A stretch of 64,000 bases of DNA from contig NZ_JACKZY010000005.1 of assembly GCF_020833685.1 (NCBI RefSeq), positions 186,001-250,000 of the forward strand. Reading direction: 5' to 3'. The notes beneath the pieces are model-generated. The model had not been told where the DNA came from, searched no databases, and saw only the letters and a list, made by a program, of their open reading frames with translations. Positions 37,658 through 46,622 of the stretch are shown piece by piece. A program made the translations under genes and the position numbers. Source of the DNA: Nitratireductor sp. B36. Its GTDB lineage: Bacteria; Pseudomonadota; Alphaproteobacteria; Rhizobiales; Rhizobiaceae. The number at the start of each line of letters is the position of its first letter. The stretch's first letter is position 1.

Positions 37658-39151
37658 TCAGGCATTCTTTGCTGCACGATTCTCTCTGAATTTTTGCCAC
37701 TCCCGGCGGATCGTCAGGCCGACGAAGAACACGATCAGGCCTGCGAAAATCCAAGAAATGGCGGACTGGAAAAAGACGGACGGATCGCCGCGCGAAATGG
37801 CCAGCGCGCGGCGCAGATTGTCCTCGAACATCGGCCCCAGAATGAAGGCGATCAGGAACGGCGCCGGGGGGATGTTCAGGAGCAGCATGATGAAGCCTAC
37901 CACGCCCATGACGAGCAGAACGGTGACATCGAACATGCTGCTGGAGATCGAATAGATGCCGTAGATGCACAGCATCAGAACGACCGGCGTCAAAAGCACC
38001 TGCGGAATAGAGGAGATGTGCGAGAAGAAGCGCACGGTCAGCTTGCCCGCGCCGAACAACAATACGGAAGAGAACATCATGCCGATGAACAGCATGTAGA
38101 CCTCGTTCAGATTGTTCTGGAAGAGAAGCGGGCCGGGGGTGAGGCCCTGAATCATGAACGCGCCGAGCATGACGCCGGTGATCACGTCGCCGGGAACGCC
38201 GAGCGCCAGAAGCGGGATCATGGTCGCGCCGCAGCAGCCATTGTTAGCGGATTCGGACGCGGCGATGCCTTCCAGCTCGCCCTTGCCGAAATTCTCGCTG
38301 TTGGGCGAGGAACGCCGCGCCTCGCCATAGGAGAAGAAGGCGGCGGCTGACGGGCCAATGCCGGGAATGGCGCCCAGAACCACGCCGATGAAGCTGCCGC
38401 GAATGATGGATTTCAGCGAGCCGCGGAACTCCGCCAGCGTCAGTCGGTTATCGCCGAGCTTCATGGCCTGGCCGTGGTTTTCGTCGCGGAACATGATGAG
38501 GCGCAGAAGCTCTGGCAGAGCGAACAGGCCGATCAGAACCGGCGCAACCGAAAGGCCGCTCTTCATGTCCTCGGTCATCGCGAAGCGGAACGAGCCGTAC
38601 ATATCTTCGCCGACCGTGGCGAGCAGCAGGCCGAAACAGGCCGACACAACGCCGAGCAGGAGCGAGCCGCCGGAAATGGAGGCGACCATGGTGAGCGCGA
38701 AGGCCATCAGCATGAAATATTCCGGCGGACCGACGCGCAGCGCCAGAAGCGCCAGCGGGGCCGCGAGGAAGATTAGCGAGATGTTCGACAGGAAGTCGCC
38801 GATGCAGGACGAGATGAGCGCCATGTTGAGCGCCTTGCCGGCCTTGCCCTTCTGGGCCAGCGGCCAGCCATCGAGCACCGTGCAGGCAGCCGATGCCGTG
38901 CCCGGTGTCTTGATCAGGATCGCCGAGATCGACGCGCCGTAGGTGCTGCCCTTGTAGAGCGCGACAAGCAGCAGAATGCTGGTGACGGGCGGCAGATAAA
39001 AGGTGAAGGGCAGGGCAAGCGTGACCGCCATGGTGCCGGTCATGCCCGGAATGGCGCCGATGACGACGCCGGCCAGGATGCCCGCGCCCATGGCCAGCAC
39101 ATTGGCGAGCGTGGCGACGGATTCGAATGCGAAAAGAAGATCGTTCCACAT
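37658..39151 (-). CDS. tctA: TTT-family large permease TctA (second copy)
   Basis: A 497-residue TctA permease with 10-12 helices. GVVIGAIPGMTGTMAVTLALPFTF near residue 28 (split: GAIPGMTGTMA, LPFTFYLPP) and GAIPGIGPSAAAFFSYGEARR near residue 260 are the duplicated Pro-Gly motifs, and ALGVPGDVITGVMLGAFM is the third block. It differs clearly from the copy at 17980 and is paired with its own tctB and tctC, so it serves another carboxylate. Confidence 0.95.
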   Translation of the reverse strand: MWNDLLFAFESVATLANVLAMGAGILAGVVIGAIPGMTGTMAVTLALPFTFYLPPVTSILLLVALYKGSTYGASISAILIKTPGTASAACTVLDGWPLAQKGKAGKALNMALISSCIGDFLSNISLIFLAAPLALLALRVGPPEYFMLMAFALTMVASISGGSLLLGVVSACFGLLLATVGEDMYGSFRFAMTEDMKSGLSVAPVLIGLFALPELLRLIMFRDENHGQAMKLGDNRLTLAEFRGSLKSIIRGSFIGVVLGAIPGIGPSAAAFFSYGEARRSSPNSENFGKGELEGIAASESANNGCCGATMIPLLALGVPGDVITGVMLGAFMIQGLTPGPLLFQNNLNEVYMLFIGMMFSSVLLFGAGKLTVRFFSHISSIPQVLLTPVVLMLCIYGIYSISSSMFDVTVLLVMGVVGFIMLLLNIPPAPFLIAFILGPMFEDNLRRALAISRGDPSVFFQSAISWIFAGLIVFFVGLTIRREWQKFRENRAAKNA

Positions 39152-39178
39152 GTGTTGAGCGGTCCCGGTGGCGGTCGG

Positions 39179-39691
39179 TCAGTTGAGGCCGGGGAAGATG
39201 CCCCAGCTTCCCGACGGAAAGGGTGTGTGCGTCACATTGCCGAAGAAGAGCTGCAGGCCGAGCGGCAGAAGAACGGCAAGAGCCAGAACGGCAACCCACC
39301 GCCCGGATGCGCCGGCAAGCAGGAAACAGGCAAGCGCCAAAAGCATGGAAGAAGCGAGAAAGCCCAGCAACGGCACAAGAACGACAAAACCTGCGAATGC
39401 GGCGAGCGCCAGCGCGAGCCGGATGAGCCGATTGCGCCATTCAACCGCCGACGCCGGTCCCCGCTTCGGCTCATCGCTCGTTTCGTTCCCGCCGCCAAGC
39501 GCCGCGAACGCCATCGCCAGCAGGCCGAGGGCTAGCCCGAGGATCGAGACGGTGCGCGGCCACATGTCGGGCGGCGGCGCGAAGCCTGGAATGAAGGAAG
39601 GACGCGGCACATGAACCGGAATCAATGCGAAAAGCACCGTGCCAAAGAACAGGGCTATCAGCAGCCCCCGGAGCATGGCCTTGTTCAACAT
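39179..39691 (-). CDS. tctB: TTT-family small permease TctB (second copy)
   Basis: A 170-residue protein with four hydrophobic helices (about 5-22, 45-65, 92-112 and 118-150), low conservation and the expected position between tctC and tctA. The FIPGFAPPPDMWPRTVSILG segment matches the loop that precedes TctB helix 2. AGGAGG lies upstream of the ATG; further upstream the frame is only background. Confidence 0.87.
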   Translation of the reverse strand: MLNKAMLRGLLIALFFGTVLFALIPVHVPRPSFIPGFAPPPDMWPRTVSILGLALGLLAMAFAALGGGNETSDEPKRGPASAVEWRNRLIRLALALAAFAGFVVLVPLLGFLASSMLLALACFLLAGASGRWVAVLALAVLLPLGLQLFFGNVTHTPFPSGSWGIFPGLN

Positions 39692-39728
39692 GCCGCGTCC
39701 TCCTTTGCTATGCCGGCTTACTTCCGGC

Positions 39729-40703
39729 TTACTTAATGTAGCCGAACTCGCGCGCGAGCCCGTTGAAGAGCTCGTATTGCGACTTGGCATAGGCTGCCAT
39801 GTCTTCCTTGCCAACGGTGGAGATGGATCCGCGGCGCTTGGCGAGCTCCAGCCACTTCTCGTCCTCGGCAACCTTTGCAAGCGTTTCCTGCCAGCGCGTC
39901 ACGACGTTTTCCGGCAGATCCTTCGGGCCGTAGAGCGCGCTCCAGCCGGTGATCTGGCCGGCCTTTTCAAAGCCGAGCTCGGCGGCGGTCGGAACGTCTG
40001 GCAGAGCGTCCATGCGCGAAGGCGCATAGACCATGAGGGCGCGCATCTTGCCGGACTCGATGTGCGGCATCAGCGAACCGGCCGCGATGGCGAGGAAGTC
40101 CACATGGCCACCGAGAAGCGCAGTCGCCAGCGCGCCGCCGCCCTTGTAGGGGACGAGGGTTGCTGCCGTCAGCGGGTCGAGCTCGTTGTCGGCCAGAAGC
40201 GCCTGAACGGTGAAACCGTCAATGGCGGTCGCGCCCGATGCGCCATAGGTGAGAGCGCCGGGATTGGCCTTCAGGCCTTCGACCAGCTCTTCGGCGGTCT
40301 TATAGGGAGAGTTTTCCGCCACGGCGAGGATCATCGGCGTGGCTTCCAGAGAGCCGAGGAAGGTGTAATCGTCCCAGCCGACCGGCGAGCTTTCCTGCAC
40401 GGCGGGGTATAACGCCATGCCGACGCGGGCGAGCAGCAGCGTGTAGCCATCGGGCGTGCTTTCGGAAACGAAGCGCGCGCCGTTCATGCCGCCATTGCCC
40501 GGCTTGTTGACGACGACGACCGGCTGCTCGCCGAGGTAGTCGCGGGCTGTTTCAGCCAGCGCCCGGGCTGCCAGATCGGAAGCGCCGCCAGCGCCATAAG
40601 GGGCGACGATGGTCACGGCCTTCTCCGGATAGTCGGCATGTGCGGTGCCGGCAGCAAGGGCGACAACCGCTGCCGCCAGAACGGTTTTCATCAGAGATTT
40701 CAT
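39729..40703 (-). CDS. tctC: TTT-family solute-binding protein TctC (second copy)
   Basis: A 324-residue periplasmic binding protein with a signal peptide (KTVLAAAVVALAAGTAHA) and the family blocks VTIVAPYGAGGASDLAARAL, VVVVNKPGNGGMNG and ALLGGHVDFLAIAAGSLMPHI. GGGAGGA precedes the ATG. It is the first gene of the leftward tctCBA operon and diverges from a LysR gene, a usual arrangement for inducible carboxylate uptake. Confidence 0.93.
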   Translation of the reverse strand: MKSLMKTVLAAAVVALAAGTAHADYPEKAVTIVAPYGAGGASDLAARALAETARDYLGEQPVVVVNKPGNGGMNGARFVSESTPDGYTLLLARVGMALYPAVQESSPVGWDDYTFLGSLEATPMILAVAENSPYKTAEELVEGLKANPGALTYGASGATAIDGFTVQALLADNELDPLTAATLVPYKGGGALATALLGGHVDFLAIAAGSLMPHIESGKMRALMVYAPSRMDALPDVPTAAELGFEKAGQITGWSALYGPKDLPENVVTRWQETLAKVAEDEKWLELAKRRGSISTVGKEDMAAYAKSQYELFNGLAREFGYIK

Positions 40704-40762
40704 GCAAATCCTCCCAGGGAGAGTGAATCCATTCGCCCGAAGGGTTCGAGCGCCGTGAGGTT

Positions 40763-40789
40763 TTTGCACAGTATGCTTTCTTCTGCAAA
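40763..40789. promoter_or_regulatory. Candidate LysR operator between tctC and lysR
   Basis: The divergent 40704-40840 gap contains TTTGCA (40763-40768) and TGCAAA (40784-40789) as an inverted repeat with a 15-base AT-leaning centre, the size and placement expected of a LysR recognition site. The proposal rests on symmetry and location only. Confidence 0.45.
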
Positions 40790-40840
40790 TTATGCCTGTT
40801 ACTATTACATTTATGAATACTGACTATTGAGGATGCGCAG

Positions 40841-41749
40841 ATGAACCTGAAGCAGCTCGAAGCTTTCGATGCGTTCATGAGCCATGGCTCGGCGACACGG
40901 GCAGCGGCCGCGCTCAAGATCAGCCAGCCAATGGTGAGCCGGCTTCTGGGACAACTGGAAGAGACGATCGGCTTTCCGCTGTTCGTCCGCAAACGCAACC
41001 AGCTGATGCCGACACATGAGGCGATCCTTTTTCACGCCAATGTCTCACGCTCGCTGACCACATTCCAGGAGCTCGAACGCGAGGCACGCGCCATCGCCAA
41101 CCGCCAGGTGGGGCGCATCGTGGTGGCGGCGCAGCCGATCTATGTGGATACGTTTCTGCTCGATGTGGTGGCGCGCTTCAAACAGACACATCCCGACGTG
41201 GCGGTGAAGATCGTCGATACGGGACTGGAAGAGCTGCTGCGCATGTTCAACGAGGGGAGCTGCGATCTGGGTGTCGGCATCACGCTCGATGCGAGCCCCT
41301 ATGGCGCACGCCTGATACCGCTCGGCGCCTGCGAGGCGCGCTGCCTGATCCCGCGCGGACACCGGCTGGCGAGCCGCGACGTTGTGCGCCTTGAAGACCT
41401 GCGGCGCGAGGTGTTCGTCGAGCTGGCCATCGGCAGCCCGCTGCGCACGCGTGTCGACTACATGATGCAGACGGCGGGCGCCCAGCGGCGCATTGCCGCC
41501 GAAGCGCGCACGTTGCGCGCGGTGCACGGTCTCGTGCGACGCGGCGTGGGCATCGCAATCGTCGACCCGTTCAGCATTCTCCTGCCATCGGGCGATGATG
41601 TGATTGAACGACCACTGGAGCCTTCCATTCCCTGGGAAATGGCCATTTTCCACCATGAAGACCGACCGCTGAGCCGCATCGAGAATGCCTTCATCGAAAC
41701 GATCAGAGCCGAAATCGGCGAACTGCGAGAAGAGGGTGTTCTTTCGTGA
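40841..41749 (+). CDS. LysR-family transcriptional regulator, divergent from tctCBA
   Basis: A 302-residue LysR protein. MNLKQLEAFDAFMSHGSATRAAAALKISQPMVSRLLGQLE (in parts: LEAFDAFMSHGSATRAA, KISQPMVSRLLGQLE) is the DNA-binding domain, and GRIVVAAQPIYVDTFLLDVV begins the effector domain, which has the YVD/AIVDPF elements of the group. It diverges from the tctCBA operon and is the likely regulator of it. Downstream lies the IS30 remnant. Confidence 0.93.
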   Translation: MNLKQLEAFDAFMSHGSATRAAAALKISQPMVSRLLGQLEETIGFPLFVRKRNQLMPTHEAILFHANVSRSLTTFQELEREARAIANRQVGRIVVAAQPIYVDTFLLDVVARFKQTHPDVAVKIVDTGLEELLRMFNEGSCDLGVGITLDASPYGARLIPLGACEARCLIPRGHRLASRDVVRLEDLRREVFVELAIGSPLRTRVDYMMQTAGAQRRIAAEARTLRAVHGLVRRGVGIAIVDPFSILLPSGDDVIERPLEPSIPWEMAIFHHEDRPLSRIENAFIETIRAEIGELREEGVLS

Positions 41750-41860
41750 AGAAGGATAGTTCCATAATGTATATTATGCGAGATACTGTTGAATGGGGGG
41801 CACATTCTATCCCGAACTGCAACACAGGCGCTAAGCTGCCTGCTTTTCGGAAGCGATGTT

Positions 41861-42686
41861 TTGAGCCGTACTTTTTCCCATTTGAGTTTTGAAGAACGCA
41901 AAACGATTTCCCGCATGCGGGAGCAGAAATTCAGCCAGTCAGAGATCGCCAGACGCCTCGGCCGTGACCGTGCGACGATCTCGCGGGAGATCAGGCGCAA
42001 CTATTGGCACGACCGTGAGTTCCCCGATGCCGATGGCTACTGGGCGATGACCGCCAACGATATGGCGCGCGACCGGCGGCGGCGTGTCGGCAAGCTCTTT
42101 CGGCGCGAGGATCTGCGGACCGCAGTGATTGGAAAGCTGGAAGCCGGCTGGTCGCCGGACGGTTGAAGATCGAACCGAAGGCCAAGGCCAGCATCTGTCG
42201 CTACGTCTATTCACCCGAGGGCCAGCAGCAACAGCTCGCCCGGCTTCTTCCGGAACGGCGAAGAAAGCGTCGGCCAATGTCGCGACGGTTGTTGAGCGAA
42301 CAAGCCGGTCCACTGTGCTGTTCAAGAACAATGATCGGCAGTCCAAACCGATCATGGACCGGCTTATCAACGTGCTCGGCCCCCTGCCCAGGCATGTCCG
42401 GCAAAGTCTGACATTCGATCGCGGCTTCGAATTCGTCTCCTGGCGGCGGCTCAAACAAGGCATGGGCACAGATGCCTGGTTCTGCGATCCGTCCGCGCCC
42501 TGGCAGAAAGGCTCCGTTGAGAACATGAACCGGCGGGTCCGGCGCTATCTGCCGCGGGACACCGCTGTCTTGTCAGTTCCTGAGGAATCGATACGATCCC
42601 TGATCGAACAGTTGAACAACACGCCGAGGAAATGGCTCGGTTTCCGCACCCCTGATGAAGTGTTCAGGCGTGAAGTGCTCAAATGA
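41861..42686 (+). pseudogene. Decayed IS30-family transposase
   Basis: Three frames must be joined to read an IS30 transposase. The N-terminal HTH (SFEERKTISRMREQKFSQSEIARRLGRDRATISREI, quoted as FSQSEIARRLGRD and ATISREIRRN) ends at 42166 with SPDG and a stop. KIEPKAKASICRYVYSPEG continues in the next frame to about 42260. VERTSRSTVLFKNN, LTFDRGFEF (second Asp) and WQKGSVENMNRRVRRYLPRDT (Glu) follow in the third. The segment that should carry the first catalytic Asp is missing, so the enzyme is dead. I could not find convincing terminal inverted repeats. Confidence 0.88.
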
Positions 42687-42785
42687 CGGCTTTGAGCCCA
42701 CCTTTCAGCAACTCCGCAACGCGGCTAAAGTCCACTTTAAGTAGGAAGTGCAGTCAGTTAACTGTCGTTCTGTCGGAGCGCTTTA

Positions 42786-43493
42786 TCAGCTGCTCAAGTG
42801 TTTAGCCAGCCGCCGACGATGCTGAATGAGATAGTCATAATGCTCATTCAGTTCGACAATGAATTTCTTAATCTCATCCACTTCTGGCAACGTGAAAAAA
42901 ACGATTTCTCCTGCGTATCTACGCCAAATAATTCCCCAAGCTTTATCGGAACTGTTTTCGTGTTCTGGTCGAATTATTTTCATTTCGGCTTCTAATTTTC
43001 TTAACTCATCACTGTCGATTATGAAGGTAGCCTCTGTGCGATCAAAGCACTGGTGTGCAACGACTGCTGATTTTGGGTGTTTAAGAACATCTGCCCATAA
43101 TTTAATGAGCTTACCCGCCGGTTTGTTGTCTCGGTGGCTTTTCCTTCCGCGAAAACCGCTGCTGTTTTCCAGCCTTCGTTGCTCCTGAACGGCGGCATCA
43201 ATCATTTCCCAGAGACATCCAAGCTCACGGACCAACACCCGCGACAAATTCGTGCAATCGTTTTCGGATATTGGTATCCTTAAAAGGCACGAAATGCCTT
43301 GAAGTGAGCTTGCCAGGTTACACGCGTCTGCGACATGGCAGACCCTTTCACCGGTCTGCAGTTTGATGGTCTGGTGATCTTCTGGCATCTCGCAATCATA
43401 AAGCTGACAGGGTTTTGCGTCATCTTCGGTTAATTGCAGCGTGCGCGTCAGTTCGGAATTGAGTTCTTGAAAATCTGTAGGCGAGTAAGTCAT
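42786..43493 (-). CDS. Hypothetical protein, AT-richer orphan
   Basis: A 235-residue protein I do not recognise. It opens MTYSPTDFQELNSELTRTL, has four cysteines in the first half, a charged Arg/Lys stretch (GFRGRKSHRDNKPAGK, near 118), and a helical, Glu/Arg-rich C-terminus; no signal peptide or membrane segment is seen. Base composition is visibly lower in GC than the flanks, and the codon use is less biased. It sits beside the IS30 remnant, with no partner gene. It looks acquired; a role in phage defence or a plasmid-type function is conceivable but unsupported. Confidence 0.72.
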   Translation of the reverse strand: MTYSPTDFQELNSELTRTLQLTEDDAKPCQLYDCEMPEDHQTIKLQTGERVCHVADACNLASSLQGISCLLRIPISENDCTNLSRVLVRELGCLWEMIDAAVQEQRRLENSSGFRGRKSHRDNKPAGKLIKLWADVLKHPKSAVVAHQCFDRTEATFIIDSDELRKLEAEMKIIRPEHENSSDKAWGIIWRRYAGEIVFFTLPEVDEIKKFIVELNEHYDYLIQHRRRLAKHLSS

Positions 43494-43893
43494 AGTTTTC
43501 TCATCGAAATAAGTGGTCTGAATATATGCTAGGTGCTTAGCGCCCAAAGCGAAAGCGGACTTCAACATGCATTGCGGTAGCGGCAGGTTTGTCCGCTTTG
43601 CAGACCACCATCAACTTATCACCATCCGCCCCCGGACAGGCTTAGCAACCCCGACCAGCACGCCTGACCGGGGGCTGACTTACCTGCCCTGTAGCTGCTT
43701 TTTGCCCTTGTTGCATTTACTTTAGAAGTCACAGAGATGACTGCAGCATTACGGCAAACGTTGCCGTAGCATTCACAGCCCACGTGGCCATGAGGCAAGA
43801 TGGGCAAGGCCATCTGCAGGGAAGAACACGGGAGCTTTTCCGAGCCTCCCCATGGGGAAACCCGGTGGGCACAAGCCCGTGCGGTATCCTTTC
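43494..43893. other. Gene-free region with two inverted repeats
   Basis: No convincing gene. A 14-bp stem with one mismatch (GCCCCCGGACAGGC at 43628-43641 with GCCTGACCGGGGGC at 43662-43675, 20-base loop) could terminate the leftward lacI transcript. A separate palindrome, TACGGCAAACGTTGCCGTA (43750-43768), looks like a regulator site or short hairpin. A 64-codon open frame at 43619-43813 (minus) has no recognisable features and is not annotated as a gene. Confidence 0.6.
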
Positions 43894-44904
43894 TCAGCTC
43901 TGTCCGCGCTCGGGCGCAGGACCGGTGGTCGAGCGCACGATCAGATGGGTCTCCAGAACATAGGAGGCATCGCGCACCGCCTGCGAGCCCAGCACCTCCA
44001 GCAGCAGAGACACAGCCAGCTTTCCAGCTTCTATGGAGCGGCTGGAAACGGTGGTGAGGCTTGGCACCGTCAACGGTCCCAGCGCATCGTCACAGCCAAC
44101 CACCGAGAATTCACCGGGCACGCTGACGCCGCGCTCGCCTAGGCCGGCCAGAATGCCCTGCGCCGTCACGTCGTCGAAGGCAATCGCCGCCGTCGCACCC
44201 TTGGCGAGGATGGCATCGACCGCCTGCAAACCGGCCTCGAAACTCGGAACGCTGGCGGAGACGAAGCTCAGCTCAAGGCCAAGTTTCTTTGAGGCATGGC
44301 GCACGGCGGCACGGCGCTGCTTGTTGGACCAGGATGTGGACGGGCCGCTGACATAGACGATGTTACGGTGCCCGAAATCGGCCAGATGCTGGGTCGCCTC
44401 GGCAATGCCCGTACCGCTGTCGATCAGCACTTTCGGGATGCCCTTCACATCGCGGTTGATCAGAACAAGAGGGCGCAGCAGCGCATGGGCCGCGATGCGC
44501 TCGTCCGAAAGCCGGGGCGATGCCAGGATGATGCCCTCGACCTGCCCGGCAAAACGACCGAGAAGCTGGTCCTCCTTCTCCGGGTCTTCATCGGAATTTC
44601 CCAAAAACACGCAGAAATCGGAGCGATCCGCCTCGACCTGGGCGGCGCGGATCATGGGCGGGAAAAACGGGTTTGCGACATCCGGCACAATCAGCGCCAC
44701 ATTGCCATAGCGCCCGGTGCTGAGCGCCCGCGCCGTGTGATTGGGTACATAACCCAGTTTGCCGGCGGCGGCCTTGATGCGCTCGACCGTCTCCGGGCTC
44801 AGCATATCGGGTCGCGTGTAGGCGCGGGACACGCTCGAACGCGCCACCCCGGCCTCCTTTGCCACCTGACTGATCGTGACGCCGCCCTTGCGTTCCGCTG
44901 CCAC
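43894..44904 (-). CDS. LacI-family regulator of the amino-sugar/uronate operon
   Basis: A 336-residue LacI-type repressor. The N-terminal HTH and hinge helix are clear (TISQVAKEAGVARSSVSRAYTRPDMLSPETVERI in parts: VAKEAGVARSSVSRAYT, LSPETVERIKAAAGKLGYVPN), followed by a periplasmic-binding-like effector domain (NVALIVPDVANPFFPPMIR, then VEGIILASPR). I chose a GTG with GAGGG upstream; GTGs at 44937 and 44946 give longer N-termini. Its predicted operators lie immediately upstream and again before the binding-protein gene. Confidence 0.92.
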   Translation of the reverse strand: MAAERKGGVTISQVAKEAGVARSSVSRAYTRPDMLSPETVERIKAAAGKLGYVPNHTARALSTGRYGNVALIVPDVANPFFPPMIRAAQVEADRSDFCVFLGNSDEDPEKEDQLLGRFAGQVEGIILASPRLSDERIAAHALLRPLVLINRDVKGIPKVLIDSGTGIAEATQHLADFGHRNIVYVSGPSTSWSNKQRRAAVRHASKKLGLELSFVSASVPSFEAGLQAVDAILAKGATAAIAFDDVTAQGILAGLGERGVSVPGEFSVVGCDDALGPLTVPSLTTVSSRSIEAGKLAVSLLLEVLGSQAVRDASYVLETHLIVRSTTGPAPERGQS

Positions 44905-44961
44905 CGCCTGCCCTCGAACCCTGTGCTTGCTTGCCACAAGATGCACCGCCGCGAGGCGTCA

Positions 44962-44999
44962 GGCAACCGGTTGACATGCAACCGGTTGCACAGCATAGT
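44962..44999 (+). promoter_or_regulatory. Promoter with LacI-type double operator before the NagB-like gene
   Basis: A perfect 14-bp palindrome TGCAACCGGTTGCA (44977-44990) fills the 17-base spacer between TTGACA (44971-44976) and CATAGT (44994-44999). A second copy with one side degenerate, GGCAACCGGTTGAC (44962-44975), lies immediately upstream, centres 15 bp apart, overlapping the -35. It lies between the divergent lacI and NagB-like genes and could repress both. Confidence 0.85.
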
Positions 45000-45067
45000 G
45001 CGCGCATTCTCGTTCTACTCTGCCGCAAGGCCCTGCGATCAGCGGGCGCACTCTTGGGAGACATGAT

Positions 45068-45859
45068 TTGCAGCACAGCCAAGCCGCGCTCCAGCCAACT
45101 CCGCTTATTGACCGGAAGATCGACAGGCTCACCGTAAAGACGTTTGCAGACCGCGAAGCGATGGGAGCGGCCGCTGCAGCCGATATTGCAGAAGCCCTGC
45201 GCGAACGGCTGGCCAGCCAGGAGAATGTGCGCGTCATTTTCGCCTCCGCGCCGAGCCAGACCTCGATGGTCGAGCAGCTTCGCGCCATGCCGGGCATCGA
45301 CTGGTCCCGCGTGACCGCCTTTCACATGGATGAGTTCATCGGGCTTGCGCCGGATGCGCCCCAGCGCTTCGCGCACTGGCTGAACCGGCACATTTTCGAT
45401 GCGCTTCCGCTGGCTGCCGCACACCGGATCGACCCCGGGGCAGACCCGGAGAAAGAAGCGCAACGCTACACCGCGCTGCTTAATGAAGCGCCCATCGACT
45501 TTGTGTGCCTCGGCATCGGCGTCAACGGCCATATCGCGTTCAACGATCCGCCCATCGCCGATTTTGAGGATCCGCTGGACGTCAAGCTCGTGGAGCTCGA
45601 CGCGGTCTGCCGCCAGCAGCAATATGATGATGGCGGATTTGAAAGCCTCGACGCAGTGCCGCGCACGGCACTTTCACTCACCATTCCAAGACTGTTGCGC
45701 GCGGACCGCCTCTTCTGCATCGTGCCGGGCGCACACAAGCGCGATGCCGTGCAGGGGGCGCTGCATGGACCGCTGACAACAGATTGCCCGGCAAGCATCC
45801 TGCGCGAGCACGGCAATTGCACGCTTTATCTGGACAAGGAGGCTGACCCGGATGCCTGA
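45068..45859 (+). CDS. NagB-like glucosamine-6-phosphate deaminase family protein
   Basis: A 263-residue NagB/6-phosphogluconolactonase-fold protein. HMDEFIGL (86-93) holds the conserved Asp88, and GIGVNGHIAFNDPP (149-162) holds His155. Two NagB catalytic acids differ: E. coli Asp141 aligns with Asn153 and Glu148 with Asp160. The phosphate loop normally containing GGTP is replaced by FASAPSQTSM. It starts with TTG behind GGGAG, and the ATG four bases earlier is out of frame. An amino-sugar phosphate isomerase/deaminase is likely, but the exact substrate is uncertain. Confidence 0.85.
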   Translation: MQHSQAALQPTPLIDRKIDRLTVKTFADREAMGAAAAADIAEALRERLASQENVRVIFASAPSQTSMVEQLRAMPGIDWSRVTAFHMDEFIGLAPDAPQRFAHWLNRHIFDALPLAAAHRIDPGADPEKEAQRYTALLNEAPIDFVCLGIGVNGHIAFNDPPIADFEDPLDVKLVELDAVCRQQQYDDGGFESLDAVPRTALSLTIPRLLRADRLFCIVPGAHKRDAVQGALHGPLTTDCPASILREHGNCTLYLDKEADPDA

Positions 45860-46622
45860 GATCAACGCCGACGCGATCTGCGCAGACTATCTCGCAACGA
45901 GCCACGCGCTCATGCAGCGCATCCTTGTCGAAGAGCGTGACACTCTGGACAAGGCTGCCGAACGCCTTGCCTCCCAGATCGAGGCAGACCGGCTTGTGCA
46001 CATTTTCGGCCCTGGCGGCCACTCCAATCTCGCCAGCCAGGAGGTGTTCTTCCGCGCCGGCGGCCTGATGCATATGAGCGCCATTCTCGATGAAGGCACG
46101 CTGCTGTCCAACGGCGCACTGCGCTCCATGGCAATCGAGCGCACGCCGGGTTATGGCCGCGTTGTCATTGCCGATGCCCGGCTTGGCGAAAGCGACGTGC
46201 TGATCCTCGCAAACGCCTATGGCATCAACGCAGCCCTGATCGACGCTGCGCTGGAGGCGAAGTCTCGCGGGGCTTTTCTCATCGGCGTCAGCTCGCGCGA
46301 GCATGCCGAAAGCACGAGCCCGGATCACCCGGCGCGCCACCCGGAAAAGAAGAACCTGCATGATGTGGTCGACATCGCCATCGACACGAAAGTGCCGATC
46401 GGCGATGCGGTGGTCAGCCTGCCCGGCATGACCGAGAACATCTCGGCCATTTCCACATTTGCCAATGCGTTCGCGCTCAACTGTCTTGTGATCCGCACCG
46501 TTGCCAAACTGCTCGACCGTGGCGTCGAACCGCCGGTCTGGCGCAGCGGAAATGCACCGGGTGGCGATGAGGCAAACGCCCGCTTTCTGGCCCGCTTTCG
46601 CGACCGGGTTCGTGCGCTGTGA
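45852..46622 (+). CDS. SIS-domain sugar isomerase-like protein
   Basis: A 256-residue sugar-isomerase (SIS) domain protein of the UPF0309 type. It has VHIFGPGGHSNLASQEVFFRAGGL near residue 48 (in parts: IFGPGGHSNLASQE, VFFRAGGL), SDVLILANAYGIN and GAFLIGVSSREHAE, the phosphosugar-binding Ser/Thr-rich loops. It starts with an ATG behind AAGGAGG that overlaps the NagB-like stop by 8 bases, so the two are coupled. Relatives bind or isomerise amino-sugar phosphates; the activity is not known. Confidence 0.87.
   Translation: MPEINADAICADYLATSHALMQRILVEERDTLDKAAERLASQIEADRLVHIFGPGGHSNLASQEVFFRAGGLMHMSAILDEGTLLSNGALRSMAIERTPGYGRVVIADARLGESDVLILANAYGINAALIDAALEAKSRGAFLIGVSSREHAESTSPDHPARHPEKKNLHDVVDIAIDTKVPIGDAVVSLPGMTENISAISTFANAFALNCLVIRTVAKLLDRGVEPPVWRSGNAPGGDEANARFLARFRDRVRAL

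Noticed and set aside
41780-42790. Terminal inverted repeats for the IS30 copy
   Set aside because: I compared the sequence around 41760-41860 with 42687-42785 and found no convincing matching ends, so the element boundaries are left undefined.
43619-43813. A 64-codon minus-strand frame in the gap before lacI
   Set aside because: No ribosome site, no recognisable motif and it spans the strong hairpin at 43628-43675.
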